DNA of 64,000 nt from assembly GCA_027563935.2 (NCBI GenBank), contig CM050446.2:28833501-28897500 (forward strand), read 5' to 3'. How positions within the stretch are numbered: position 1 is the first letter of the stretch; each line of letters opens with the position of its first letter. Below, in pieces: positions 35,446 to 45,361 of this stretch. Source of the stretch: Costus lasius (lineage: Eukaryota > Streptophyta > Magnoliopsida > Zingiberales > Costaceae). Below the pieces are notes generated by a model that made no database searches, had not been told where the DNA came from, and saw nothing but the letters and a program-made list of their open reading frames with translations. The position numbers and the translations under genes were made by a program.

Positions 35446-35793
35446 TCACAACCTATCTGAAACAAACAAGTGAGTGGCACCAGTATCTACCATGGCTGCA
35501 ATCTCTACTCCATTTAGGCTGATATTGGTATACATCAGCGGGGAAGATCTCACTCAGACATTAGCGATGACTAGAGGGTTAACTGATGCAAAACCCTATG
35601 GATCTTCTTTTCCTGCATCCTTCTTCTCTGCTAGGACTGCAGCTACTGCTCTCTTAGTAGGACAATCCCTCATCATGTGAGGACCATTGCACACGAAGTA
35701 GGCCAGCTTCCTCTTAGGACTAGACTCATTTCTCTTCTTCTGCACTGGAGGCTTCTGATGAGTCTGAGGAACTGGAGCTTTTCCCTTTTGCTT
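35446..35793 (-). pseudogene. pol: Nucleocapsid and protease active site of A3
   Basis: Same frame with stops at 35598-35596 (CAG in A1), 35556-35554 (TCA to TGA) and 35448-35446. Encodes the knuckle FVCNGPHMMRDC with Tyr in place of the first Cys region (LAYFVC) and the protease [10 protein letters not shown]. Confidence 0.8.
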
Positions 35794-36684
35794 CTATTTG
35801 GGGATGTACTTCTTCTTACCCTTATCTGGCACACGGGTATGGGAAGATGTAGAAGAAGTCACTCCCCCAGCATGAGGTCTAGTACCTCTCATATCTAATA
35901 AGGCATCTGCAGCTACTACGACATCTCTGTAAGTTGTCACCCCTTGTCGTCTGAGCTCTAAGAGTGCCCAGTCTTGAAGACCTCCTAGAAATGAAATGAA
36001 CTTTTCTTCCTCACTCATATTGGGGATCTCCAGAAGCAATGTGGCAAATTGCTTGACATATTCCCTTACAGTGCCTATCTGCCTCAGATTCCTGAACTGC
36101 ATGCGAGCGGTGAATAAGGTGTTCGCAGGCCTAAACTGAGCTCTCATCTCCAATTTTAAATCCTGCCATGACACAACCTCAGGATGCTCTCCCTCGGTCC
36201 TCGGGGCTACAGAAGTGCGCCACCACACTTTGGCATCTCCAGTGAGGAATGATGCACAAACCTCTATCTTATCTTCTTCTGGCACCCGAGCTGCTTTGAA
36301 ATAGTGCTCCATGTCGAACAGAAAGTTTTCTAACTCTTTGGCTACCCTGGCTCCTCCAAATGTAGATGGATCGGGTATGTTGCGCTTCACTACTAGTTGT
36401 GAAGGCATGACCCCAGCTGTGGGTGTAGGTGGGTTTGAAGCTACTTGGGCTAAAGCTAGCTTCAACATGGCTATCTCAGCTGTGAGAGTCTCCACAGTAG
36501 ACTCTAGCCTATGGACTCTGGCATCATTAACATGCTCATAATGCAGATAGAGTTCCCTGAGCGTGTGCATCCGCTCAGCCAGTGGATCTCCTTGCCATTC
36601 CCCCTCTTCTAACCCAAAAGCTAGCTCTAATATGGTGAACCTCTCATCCAGATCTAGCAACTCTAGTAAATCTGACTCGGCCAT
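35794..36684 (-). CDS. gag: Gag of A3
   Basis: ATG at 36684 (MAESDLLELLDLDERF) corresponds to the A1/A2 start; the open frame extends upstream without an ATG. 296 residues hold the coiled-coil-like N-terminus, the gag core (VAKELENFLFDMEHYF, LTGDAKVWWRT, EYVKQFATLLLEIPNMS) and the basic tract. It stops at TAG 35796-35794, where A1 has TAC, so the nucleocapsid is cut off. Confidence 0.88.
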   Translation of the reverse strand: MAESDLLELLDLDERFTILELAFGLEEGEWQGDPLAERMHTLRELYLHYEHVNDARVHRLESTVETLTAEIAMLKLALAQVASNPPTPTAGVMPSQLVVKRNIPDPSTFGGARVAKELENFLFDMEHYFKAARVPEEDKIEVCASFLTGDAKVWWRTSVAPRTEGEHPEVVSWQDLKLEMRAQFRPANTLFTARMQFRNLRQIGTVREYVKQFATLLLEIPNMSEEEKFISFLGGLQDWALLELRRQGVTTYRDVVVAADALLDMRGTRPHAGGVTSSTSSHTRVPDKGKKKYIPK

Positions 36685-36881
36685 CTGGTGCTGTGCTGAG
36701 TAAACTGTGCTGACGATTGAATGGACCCGAAACTGAGCGATGAGTAGTGTAACTGAGGATTTACGCCTTGGCGCTAAGCACCGACGTACGCAACTCCCAA
36801 ACAGCACAACAACTCACGTCTATATCCCGGAGTCATAAACAATCACTGTTTGTCAGGTTGATGGTTGAGTTGTTGCGTGGC

Positions 36882-36892
36882 CTCTGATACCA
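36882..36892 (-). promoter_or_regulatory. Primer-binding site of A3
   Basis: TGGTATCAGAG on the minus strand, followed by GCCAC; same extra-G variant as A2. Confidence 0.85.
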
Positions 36893-36896
36893 CTCT

Positions 36897-38661
36897 TGTC
36901 ACGCCCCAATTTTTCACTGTGTAAATTGAGGTGTGATGGCACGACTCACACACTGTGTAACCCCGGGTATCAAAGATTACACAATGCGCAACTCGTCAGC
37001 CTACACTCAATACACGCGCTCTATACACACGCGTGCTATGCGGAAGTCCAAGATCTCTCGCAACACTCACGGCGCCAACCCAATGTCTGCGCGCTCAACC
37101 AAATCCACGATCCCCGGATGGGATTACCCTATGCCCTGATCAACTGCCTCTGTGCTCTGTGGATCACTGTGCTCCCGGGCTGATCTCTGGTGTTCTGGGC
37201 CTAATCTTCTCCTAGCCCTAGACCTGCGTCAATGAGCGGCGGGTGGGCAGCACACGTTGCTCCTCAACCCAATATGCACACTCACGACCGTCCTTAAACC
37301 TAGAGCACCCTGTGGAATATCCACACACAAGATCACAGGCAGTACAGTAGTCGGGCACTAGACATATGCCCCGATCCTAAGCAGATATCAACAACTACAC
37401 CGCAAGGAGGGAACGCCCTATCAGTTAGGTGCGCCCGCCCCTAATCACACACAAAGCCGCAGCTGGCCAGGCACAGTGCACAACGATGTATAAAGGTGAG
37501 GAAAACCCCTTCACTACCCAATTTGGGCTAAGGGATCAAAAACCTCACTCTACACTACTCAACAGCGTCTCATACAAGTTTTACAAGCTCCTATCTAGAA
37601 AGCAAGTAAATATACCTCCAAGGATCGCACGACCCTTGGGAGCTGTTTGTACAAGCTGGCTAGAGTTGCCCTTCGCCGGAAAACACCCTTGGACCGCCGG
37701 AAGACTCCTCCCACAAGCTGTCCAAGCTGCTGTCCCTGAAGCTTCAACCAAGCCGGGTGAAAGGGGGACACTTCCCCTTAGTGCTGCCGAGAGTAGGGAG
37801 CCTTCTCCCTTGGTTGCCGAGAGTGGGGAGCACTCTCCCCTTGCTGCCGGAAATGGGGACTCCTTCCCCTTTGGTTGCCGCACCTCCAAGACCCAACACC
37901 GTTCAAGGTGTCGCACTCCTTGAGCTCAAGGTGCCTCCTTCTCGCCGGAGAAGAAGGTGGAAGCAAGCTGAAGTGAGCTGCCGGTGGAACACCCTAGCTG
38001 GCCGAGAGTGAGTTCTCCTCTTCCTTACGGTTTCCCCTCCAAGACTCGGTACCAATGCAGGTAGCCGCACCCTTTGGACACCCCAAAGGTTCCTCAGCTC
38101 GCCGGAGAAGAGGATGGTGGTGGATGGCCGGAAAATGATGAGAAGTCGCCTCACAATCGCCCCAAGTTCGCCCCACGCAGGCAGCCGCTCTTCACTCTCT
38201 CGGATTAGATCTCGGATGATGAGTTAGGGTTGCCCCTTCGCCTAGGGCAGCCCTTCACTTGCGCCAATGCTCCATCAGCCCTCCAATGAGGTGCTCTGAG
38301 ATCTGTGAAGTACTGAAGACTTCAAGTAGAATGCGCCAAGCTTCATATCAGCGAATGACCCAAGCTCGGGTTGGCCATCACATGCATCATAAGCTCTAGC
38401 ACTCCTCTAGGTCATGGGTTCGAGACTCACCCATGCCCCATTTTTTTTCCAAGTGCTTGTACACTCCTGTACAAGACTAACTTTTGCTAAATAGTTCCAT
38501 GCTCCTCCATGGTACCTGCAAAACATCTTAACACAAATATTAGTGGTTTTGCCCCCTTCTGCATCAGGCTTCACCCCAAGATGAAGGTCTCTCCCTTCTC
38601 ATAACCTCTATGAGTATGTAGAGGGGTCTGGGTGTGTACCCCGCACACCCAGGTCGTCACA
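36897..38661 (-). repeat. 5' LTR of A3
   Basis: 1765 bp; adjoins the CCTTG target copy and the rest of C. Confidence 0.95.
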
Positions 38662-38666
38662 CCTTG

Positions 38667-39173
38667 TAATATGGGAGCCGTCAGGGAGTTAAATACCGTA
38701 CAAACTATGATGGAGAAGCCAAAACACCCTGAACGATCGGAGGACACTGATGGACTGATGTATGTTAAGGTCAAGTTGTTTGGTCGCAGAGCCGAAGCTA
38801 TGATTGACTCTGGAGCGAGTCACAACTTCATCTTGAAGGAGGAAGCTACTAGAGTCCACCTTAAGTATGAAGAATGCGAGGACGAAGTGAAGTGCCTAAA
38901 CTCAAAGGCAAAGAAGACGATCGGCTTAGCCAAAAGTGTACCCATCAGAATTGGGGGATGGTGGTACCCTTGGATGATTTCAAGATCATCCTTGGGACTG
39001 AGCTTCTGAAGATAGCCCAAGTAGCACCGATGCCGTTCATGAACACGCTGTGCATAATGGCGGGAGACAAACCATGCATGGTCCCAACGACACAGCACGA
39101 AGCCAAAGAGCTACATAGTAATGGTGGAGCTTCAACCTCAAAGGCAACCTTCAAAGATGTTTTGTGTCGATGA
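38667..39173 (+). pseudogene. pro: Second module end and protease of C
   Basis: Joins 30259 in frame. NMGAVREL completes the second nucleocapsid module, followed by LMYVKVKLFGRRAEAMIDSGASHNF, with the retropepsin DSG intact near 38803. The frame breaks near 38960: VPIRIGGW in one frame continues as VVPLDDFKIILGTELL in another, suggesting a small deletion. It ends at TGA 39171-39173, about 20 bp before the polypurine tract. Nothing of RT, RNase H or integrase follows. Confidence 0.82.
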
Positions 39174-39191
39174 GGGCATCGACATCTTGAG

Positions 39192-39201
39192 TGGGGGAGA
39201 A
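39192..39201 (+). promoter_or_regulatory. Polypurine tract of C
   Basis: TGGGGGAGAA directly before the 3' LTR. Confidence 0.8.
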
Positions 39202-39882
39202 TGTCAGGGATCGGAGGAGTTTGGGTGTAATTGCTATGTTACCCGACCTTGATGCTATCTTTTTGTGTAAGACTTGGGGGATAGGTAGATCCATGTAAAA
39301 ACAGGGTTTGGCACATGTGTGCCATGTGTTTCGGTCTTTGGGGTTGTGATGCACTCGGGGGACTGTCCCGGGGCATGTACATGTGAGTGGGGGACTATGT
39401 TTTCAAAAGTACTCCAGGATGGGGGGGCTCAAATGTGTAAAATTAGCCTACCCAACCCTTGTGAAGCCTTCTACTCACACCCCTTAGATTGTGTACTTGG
39501 TGTAGTATTGAGAGGGGTGGTAGTGCATTGGTTAAATGCAGTCTTGTGATCCAATGCAAGTATAAATTGCAAGGTTCCACACACCTGCCCTCTCCACCAA
39601 GTAATAGGTCTAGGGTCTACTTAATGTCCACGTAGTGTCTGTTTTATGTTTTGTGTCTTGTACTGTTGCCTCTATCAATAATATAACGGTGGGGTGTTCA
39701 GTTGAGTCATTTTACTGAGCATTTTACTCGCTGTCTTTGTGGAAGATACTTGTGTTCCTTGTGCCTTCGATTACTTGCGTTGCCTTCGGATTGTTGCCTC
39801 GGATCGGTTGAGCACTACTCCTTAGCTGGGAGAGTAGTGTACCGCACGGACATCAAGCACTAAGGGAAGTGCGTCCGTGACA
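39202..39882 (+). repeat. 3' LTR of C
   Basis: 681 bp, TGTCAGGG...GTGACA; about 17 differences from the split 5' LTR. Confidence 0.93.
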
Positions 39883-39928
39883 ATATGCGCCCTCATCCTT
39901 GCCAAAGAGGCAAGGTTACCATCCAAGG
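39883..39928 (+). other. Short host remnant between C and the E-family solo LTR
   Basis: 46 bp, ATATGCGCCC...CCAAGG. It probably continues segment G (1243-1925) interrupted by C. It contains the inverted repeat CCTTGCC/GGCAAGG around AAAGA. The last five bases, CAAGG, are the target copy of the solo LTR. Confidence 0.5.
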
Positions 39929-41707
39929 TGTCACGCCCTAAATTTTGTGCTAAATTTTTTTGCCTTAAAATTCTGAGCGTGATGGCGCAATCTATACACC
40001 CTCTGTGTAAATTGCCAGCCAACACTCTATATGCGGAATAACAAGATCTCTAGTGCAAGCTAACCTCTCTGATCCCTGTGCAACTCTGATAGCACTGCGC
40101 TCCAAGGGCTGAGCTCTGATGGAACTGAGCTCCAAGGCTGATCAGGTGGAACTGAGTCCTAGCCTTCTCCTAACCCTAGACCTAGGTCAATAAGTGGCGG
40201 GTGGCAAGCACATGTTGCTTCTCAACCCCATATGCACACTTAAAGACGGCCTTAGACTTAAGCGCCCTGTAATTGACACACACACAAGCGCTGGCAGTCA
40301 CAAGTAAAGGGCACTAGACATATGCCCAAAACCCTAATGCAGATATCGACTACTACACAGCGAGCGAGCTCCTTGCACAAGCACGACACTTGCACAAGTC
40401 ACAAGCTAAACACACCGAACGATAAAAACCAACTCCTTCAAGGACACAACCTCGGGTATGAGCAGTAGGCCTCTCCCAATATGGGTAGAGATACCAATAA
40501 GCAATAATAACAACTACACAATGTTCAAATGTGTCTTACAATGCTATTACAACTAATAACACAAGTAAGGCTAGAAGTTATACCACTCCTACGCAATGCT
40601 ATGTGAGGATGAAGATCAGCCCCCTCCTCCAAGATGTGGCCGGTCTTCCTCCAAATGCTCTCCTCAAGCACAAGTGCTTGAGGCTCCACCCTAGGATCGC
40701 CCTCCTAGGTGGTTTTGATGCTTCAAAGTGTCCCTTAGCTCCAAGGAACACCTCAGCCCAATATGGACAGCCCCTCAGCCGCCCAAGTGTAGATGGATGG
40801 ATGATGGTGGCGCCACCAAAGAGATGGCCGCCGGTCCTCCAAGCTCCTCCAAACTCTAAAGCCGATCTCCTTCCTCCAAGAAGATCCAAGCCAAGCAATG
40901 GTGCTCTCGGCCAAGCAAGGTGCTGAATGTGCCGAGCTCTTCTCCAAGATGAACCGGATGGATGGGATAGCCGTGAGCTCTCTCAAGCTCACACAAATCG
41001 CCAAGAAGAAGGAGCTTTCACCCAAGCTCCAAAATGGACAGCAAGGTGGCCGGTGATTGAGCTCCTCTCAAACTCGCCTCCACCAATGGAACCGTGGGGA
41101 ATGGAAGGGAAGAAGATGGCGTGAGCTTCCCCAAGCTAGCCTCCAAGGTCTCCTCCACAATCGGCCAAGAAAGATGAAAGTGGATGAAGATCTCCCCCTT
41201 CTCTCCAAAGTCGCCAAGTCCCCTCTACTCTCGGTTCCAATCCAATCCGATTGCCTTCTTTCCCAATCGAGATCCCCAATTAGTTGAGCCATTTGTCAAT
41301 TATGCCCTTATGCATTATGAAGTCTTTAAGATGATGGCGCCTCCTCTTTACTTCAGCTAATGACCCAAGCTCGGGTTGGTCCTCTCATGCAACATAAGTC
41401 TTTGGCTCTCCATAGGTCTTGCGTTCAAATCTCACCCATGACATATTTTTTTTGCCAATGCTTGTACACCTCTATACAAGCCCAAATAATGCGCTATGGT
41501 CCATGTAGCCTCCTACATTGACCCTTATATTTTTGCAAGTGCATGCTCCTTGCCATGTACCTACAAAACATCATAACACAAGATTAGTGTCCTAACTTCA
41601 CTACTTCTCATGCTCTTCTCCAACTTTATCCCCTTCATCCCTACTCATAACCTCCATGAGTCCATGGGAAAGGCGGGGTAGTACCCCAAAGTACCCCGGG
41701 CGTCACA
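39929..41707 (-). repeat. Solo LTR of chromovirus family E, inverted
   Basis: 1779 bp, on the minus strand TGTGACGCCC...GGGCGTGACA. CAAGG duplications at 39924-39928 and 41708-41712. No internal sequence: a solo LTR left by LTR-LTR recombination. Related to 41940-43723 but diverged in the middle. Open frames in it on both strands lack domains. Confidence 0.9.
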
Positions 41708-41939
41708 CAAGGGAAAGTTGAGTATGGCAGGAGACCATTGAAGATTCTAGACCATAGGGTCTATGCATCTAGTGGGCCCAGTGGGCGAAAAATTGAACTT
41801 TTAGTCCAGTGGTTGGACGAGATAGTTGAAGATGCAACTTGGGAAAAGGCCACGGATTTGGAACAGTATGAAGGATTGTTGAGGCAGTATGAGAAGTACC
41901 TAGCATCGAGGGCGAATGCTAATTCAGGTGGGGGAGAAT
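41708..41939 (+). pseudogene. pol: Chromodomain tail of E0, first unit of the tandem E array
   Basis: Last 232 bp of an E internal region, entered at the solo LTR insertion and truncated on the left. It reads LKILDHRVYASSGPSG, ELLVQWLDEIVEDATWE, a chromodomain-like end, with CGA and CAG at two positions where E1 has TGA and TAG. The frame continues through the polypurine tract GTGGGGGAGAAT and stops at TGA 41942-41944, inside the LTR. Confidence 0.85.
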
Positions 41940-43723
41940 TGTGACGCCCGGGGTACTTTGGGGTACTACCCCGCCTTTCCCATGGACTCATGGAGGTTAT
42001 GAGTAGGGATGAAGGGGGTAAAGTTGGAGAAGAGCATGAGAAGTAGTGAAGTTAGGTCACTAACCTTGTGTTATGATGTTTTGTAGGTACATGGCAAGGA
42101 GCATGCACTTGCAAAAACATAAGAGTCAATGTAGAAGGCTACATGGACCATGATGCATCATCAAAGGCTTGTATAGAGGTGTACAAGCATTGCAAAAAAA
42201 AATATGTCATGGGGGAGATTTGAACGCAAGACCTATGGAAAGCCAAAGCCTTATGTTGCATGAGAGGACCAACCCGAGCTTGGGTCATTCGCTAAAGTAA
42301 AGGGGAGGCGACATCTTCTTAAAGGCTTCTTCATCCATATGGCCCAAATCACTTAAACAAAAGAGGGCAAATCGATTTGGGGATCTATGCAATTTTGGGG
42401 GGAAGAAACTTCATCCGATTTTGGAGGTGGCGACATTGGAGAAAGCTTGGGCGATTCCATCTTCTTCCTTGCCGATTGTGTGGGGAGCTTGAGGGATCTC
42501 ACCTATCATCCACTTATCTTCTTCCTTGGAGCTTGGAGGCGGATTGAGAGAGGAGCTCATACATCAGCCCCATTGCTCCACTTTGGCCGAGAGCTTGGAG
42601 CTTGTTGATGGCGGATTGAAGGAGGAAGCTCTTTCATCCACCTTGGCCGAAGCTTGCATCTACCTATGGGAGCTGTTTTGGGCTTGCTTGAGGGAAGCTC
42701 ACGCAACAGCCCCTCTTGCCCTAGCTTGGGGCGAGATCTACCTTGCCATCCGGTTTGGTTCCTTGGAGGAGGGAACCGGCGGTTCTTGGAGAGGAGGAGG
42801 AGCACCGGCGGCCACCCTATCATTGGTGGCGCCACTTGTTCTTCATCCACACTTGGGCGGCTGAGGTGCTGTCCCTTGGAGTTTTGAGCACATCTTGGAG
42901 GCAAGAAGTGCAAAGGAGTATCTAAACCACCTAGGAGGGCGATCCTAGGGTGGATCCTCAAGGGCTTGCGCTTGAGGAGTGTTTGGAGAAAGTTCGGCCA
43001 CCTCGAGGGAGCAACGGGCTGAACTTCATCACCACTTAGCCTAGCGTTGGAGTGGTATATCATTTACAGCTTTAAGCTTATTTGCTTTACAATAGCATTG
43101 TAAGAACATATATGAACTTCATGTTTTGTTGAGTAGTGATTATAGTTCATTGTTAGTATCTCTATCCACATTGGAAGAGATATACTGCTCATACCCGAGG
43201 TTGTGTCCTTGGAGGGGTTTGTTATTATACTTGTCCGGTGTGTTTAGCTTGTGACTTGTGCAAGCGTCGTGCTTGTGCAAGGAGCTCGCTCGCTGTGTAG
43301 TAGTCGATATCTGCATTAGGGTTTTGGGCATATGTCTAGTGCCCTTCACTTGTGACTGCCAGTGCTTGTGTGTGTGTCAATTACAGGGCGCTTAAGTCTA
43401 AGGCTGTCTTTAAGTGTGCATATGGGGTTGAGAAGCAACATGTGCTTGCCACCCGCCACTTATTGACCTAGGTCTAGGGTTAGGAGAAGGCTAGGACTCA
43501 GTTCCACCTGATCAGCCTTGGAGCTCAGTTCCATCAGAGCTCAGCCCTTGGAGCGCAGTGCTATTAGAGTTGCACAGGGATCAGAGAGGTTCAGCTTGCA
43601 CTAGAGATCTTGTTATTCCGCATATAGAGTGTTGGCTGGCAATTTACACAGAGGGTGTGTAGATTGCGCCATCACGCTCAGAATTTTAAGGCAAAAATTT
43701 AGCACAAAATTTAGGGCGTGACA
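41940..43723 (+). repeat. LTR shared by E0 and E1
   Basis: Begins TGTGACGCCCGGGG, ends GGGCGTGACA. A stem-loop CGGGGTA/TACCCCG lies near its left end; the CTTGTA hairpin block recurs at about 42170-42200. Confidence 0.93.
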
Positions 43724-43726
43724 AAG

Positions 43727-43738
43727 TGGTATCAGAGC
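43727..43738 (+). promoter_or_regulatory. Primer-binding site of E1
   Basis: TGGTATCAGAGC, 3 bp after the LTR. Confidence 0.9.
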
Positions 43739-43954
43739 GGTACGTTAGTGCTAGCTTGGATCACCAGGATATAGACGTTAGTTGGATTGCTGTTTGGGTG
43801 TTGCGTACGTTGGTGCTTAGCTCTGGGGTGTAAGACCTCAGTAACTACTTCTAATCGATCAGTTCTGGATGGGCGAGTATAGGAACGTTCCATTCAGTCA
43901 GTTGATCCACAAGGCACCACAGAGCAGCACACCATTGCACCCAGGACCAGGAGT

Positions 43955-44799
43955 ATGGCACAGTTCGAGGAGCGATTCTCCAGACTGGAGGACGCTATTG
44001 TCTTAGAGGCAGATTCTGAGTGGCAGGGAGAGCCTCTTTCTGAGCGCCTAGAGGCATTGATGGAGATGTTCCATCAGTACAGAGATTACACTGATGGGAG
44101 GATTAGCACTATGGAGCAAGACTTAGCGATAGTTACTACAGAGGTCACTGCACTGAGATTGTTGGTGGCGCAGGTGGCTTCCCACCCACATACTCCACCC
44201 GCACCACAGTTTATGCAACCTTCCAGACGCCATATTCCCGACCCAGTTATTTTGCAGGAGCTAGAGTAGCAAAAGAGTTGGATAACTTCATCTTTGACAT
44301 GGAGCACTACTTTAGAGTAGCAGGAGTCATTGATGAGGATAGGATAGAGGTCTGTGCATCCTACCTGCGTGGGGATGCCAAATTATGGTGGAGAACCGCT
44401 ATAGCTCCAAGGACAGAGGGAGATAACCTTGAGATAGCCTCATGGGATGATATGAAAATTGAGATGAGGGCTCAGTTTAGACCAGTCAATACCTTACATG
44501 ATGCTAGGATGACTTTGAGGTATTTGAGGCAGACTGGCACTGTTAGAGAGTATGTCAAGCAATTTGCTACCCTATTGCTTGAAATACCTAACAAGAGCGA
44601 AGAAGAGAAGTTCCATGACTTCCTAGGAGGATTACAACCATGGGCACTTGCAGAGGTCAGACGCCAGTCAGTGACCACCTATAAGGAGGCGGTCGCAGCA
44701 GCTGATGGATTAGTAGACCTGAGAGCACCTCGTCCTACTATGATAGCTCAGGGGACTAGGACAGTACCCCAAAACAAACCACCAGTTCAAAATAGATAG
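43955..44799 (+). pseudogene. gag: Gag of E1, frameshifted
   Basis: ATG 43955 (MAQFEERFSRLEDA) opens 104 codons to TAG 44267-44269. One base is missing near 44245: the expected YFAGARVAKELDN appears in the next frame, which stays open from about 44250 to TAG 44797-44799 with the gag core (NFIFDMEHYF, RGDAKLWWRT, EYVKQFATLLLEIPNKSEEEKF). E2 carries the same frameshift and the same final TAG. The protein is homologous to A-family gag but clearly a different family. Confidence 0.85.
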
Positions 44800-45361
44800 C
44801 CACAGAAGAAGAATGCGCAAAATTAGAAAGGAAAAAGAAAAGCAGTAGTGTACCAGCAGAAAAGCCCACAAAAGAAGCACTATCAGCCTCAGCAGAAGAG
44901 GGCTGCTGAGCCCAGCACAAAGAAGAAGATAGAGTGCTTTATTTGCTATGGACCACATATGATGAGAGACTGTCCTACCAGAAAGATGATAAGTACTTTA
45001 GTGACAGTAGATGGGGAGAAAGGACAGAAAGACCAGGGAAGCGCATCAGTTTCAGTTAATCCACTAGTGATTGCAAATGTCAGTGCAAGGTCATCACCCC
45101 TGATGTATGTGGATGTGGAGTAAATGGTACATCTATAGCAGCTATGGTAGACACTGGAGCTACACATGTGTTTATCTCAGACAGAGTGAAGGACTAGTTG
45201 AGACTGAAAACTAACTAGTGTGATACCAGTGTAAAGACAGTTAACGCAGACCCGAGAAAGGCATTTGGAGTTTCATATGACGTGCCTGTGAAGTTGGGAC
45301 CATGGGCAGGGAGAGTACATGCTATGGTGACAGCCTTAGATAATTTTGATGTCATCATGGG
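44800..45361 (+). pseudogene. pro: Nucleocapsid and protease of E1, decayed
   Basis: Basic Gln/Lys tract with TAG near 44825 (TGG in E2), knuckle CFICYGPHMMRDC near 44935, [18 protein letters not shown], then a 1-bp deletion near 45119 (E2 keeps the C). The protease [10 protein letters not shown] (DTG 45150-45158) is in the shifted frame with two stops, followed by ARKAFGVSYDVPVKLG. A second 1-bp deletion near 45362 (VIMG-MDLLRR) moves the frame again. Confidence 0.8.

Larger units (their letters stand above)
30260..38661 (-). mobile_element. Ty3/gypsy chromovirus A3, nested in C, reverse strand
   Basis: 8402 bp with CCTTG duplications at 30255-30259 and 38662-38666. LTRs 36897-38661 (5') and 30260-32024 (3') are both 1765 bp and differ at about 28 sites (about 1.6%). 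The internal region reads on the minus strand from the primer-binding site at 36882 to the polypurine tract at 32025. All coding segments lie in one frame with nine nonsense codons and no frameshift. Confidence 0.94.
1926..39882 (+). mobile_element. Non-autonomous Ty3-type gag-protease LTR element C (outer nest)
   Basis: LTRs of 681 bp each: 1926-2312 plus 28348-28641, and 39202-39882. Own sequence totals about 3.5 kb; the rest is nested A1 (2313-28342) and A3 (30260-38661). Order: LTR, primer-binding site, gag with two knuckle modules, protease, polypurine tract, LTR. There is no RT, RNase H or integrase, and the polypurine tract follows the protease by about 20 bp, so this resembles the TR-GAG class rather than a random deletion. 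ATAT flanks both ends (1922-1925 and 39883-39886); a 5-bp duplication would need one change. LTRs differ at about 17 sites. Confidence 0.88.

Noticed and set aside
39890..39928. Leftward extension of the E0 internal region beyond the solo LTR
   Set aside because: Only the final CCAAGG and scattered bases agree with E1 at 48380-48400, and the frame does not fit, so homology is not supported.
42526..43063. Open frames of 112 and 168 codons on opposite strands of the E LTR (also 55051-55591)
   Set aside because: They mirror each other across the same bases within an LTR and have no homology signal I recognise.
44245..44280. Programmed ribosomal frameshift in E gag
   Set aside because: No slippery heptamer is evident and the downstream frame has further stops; a shared deletion is simpler.
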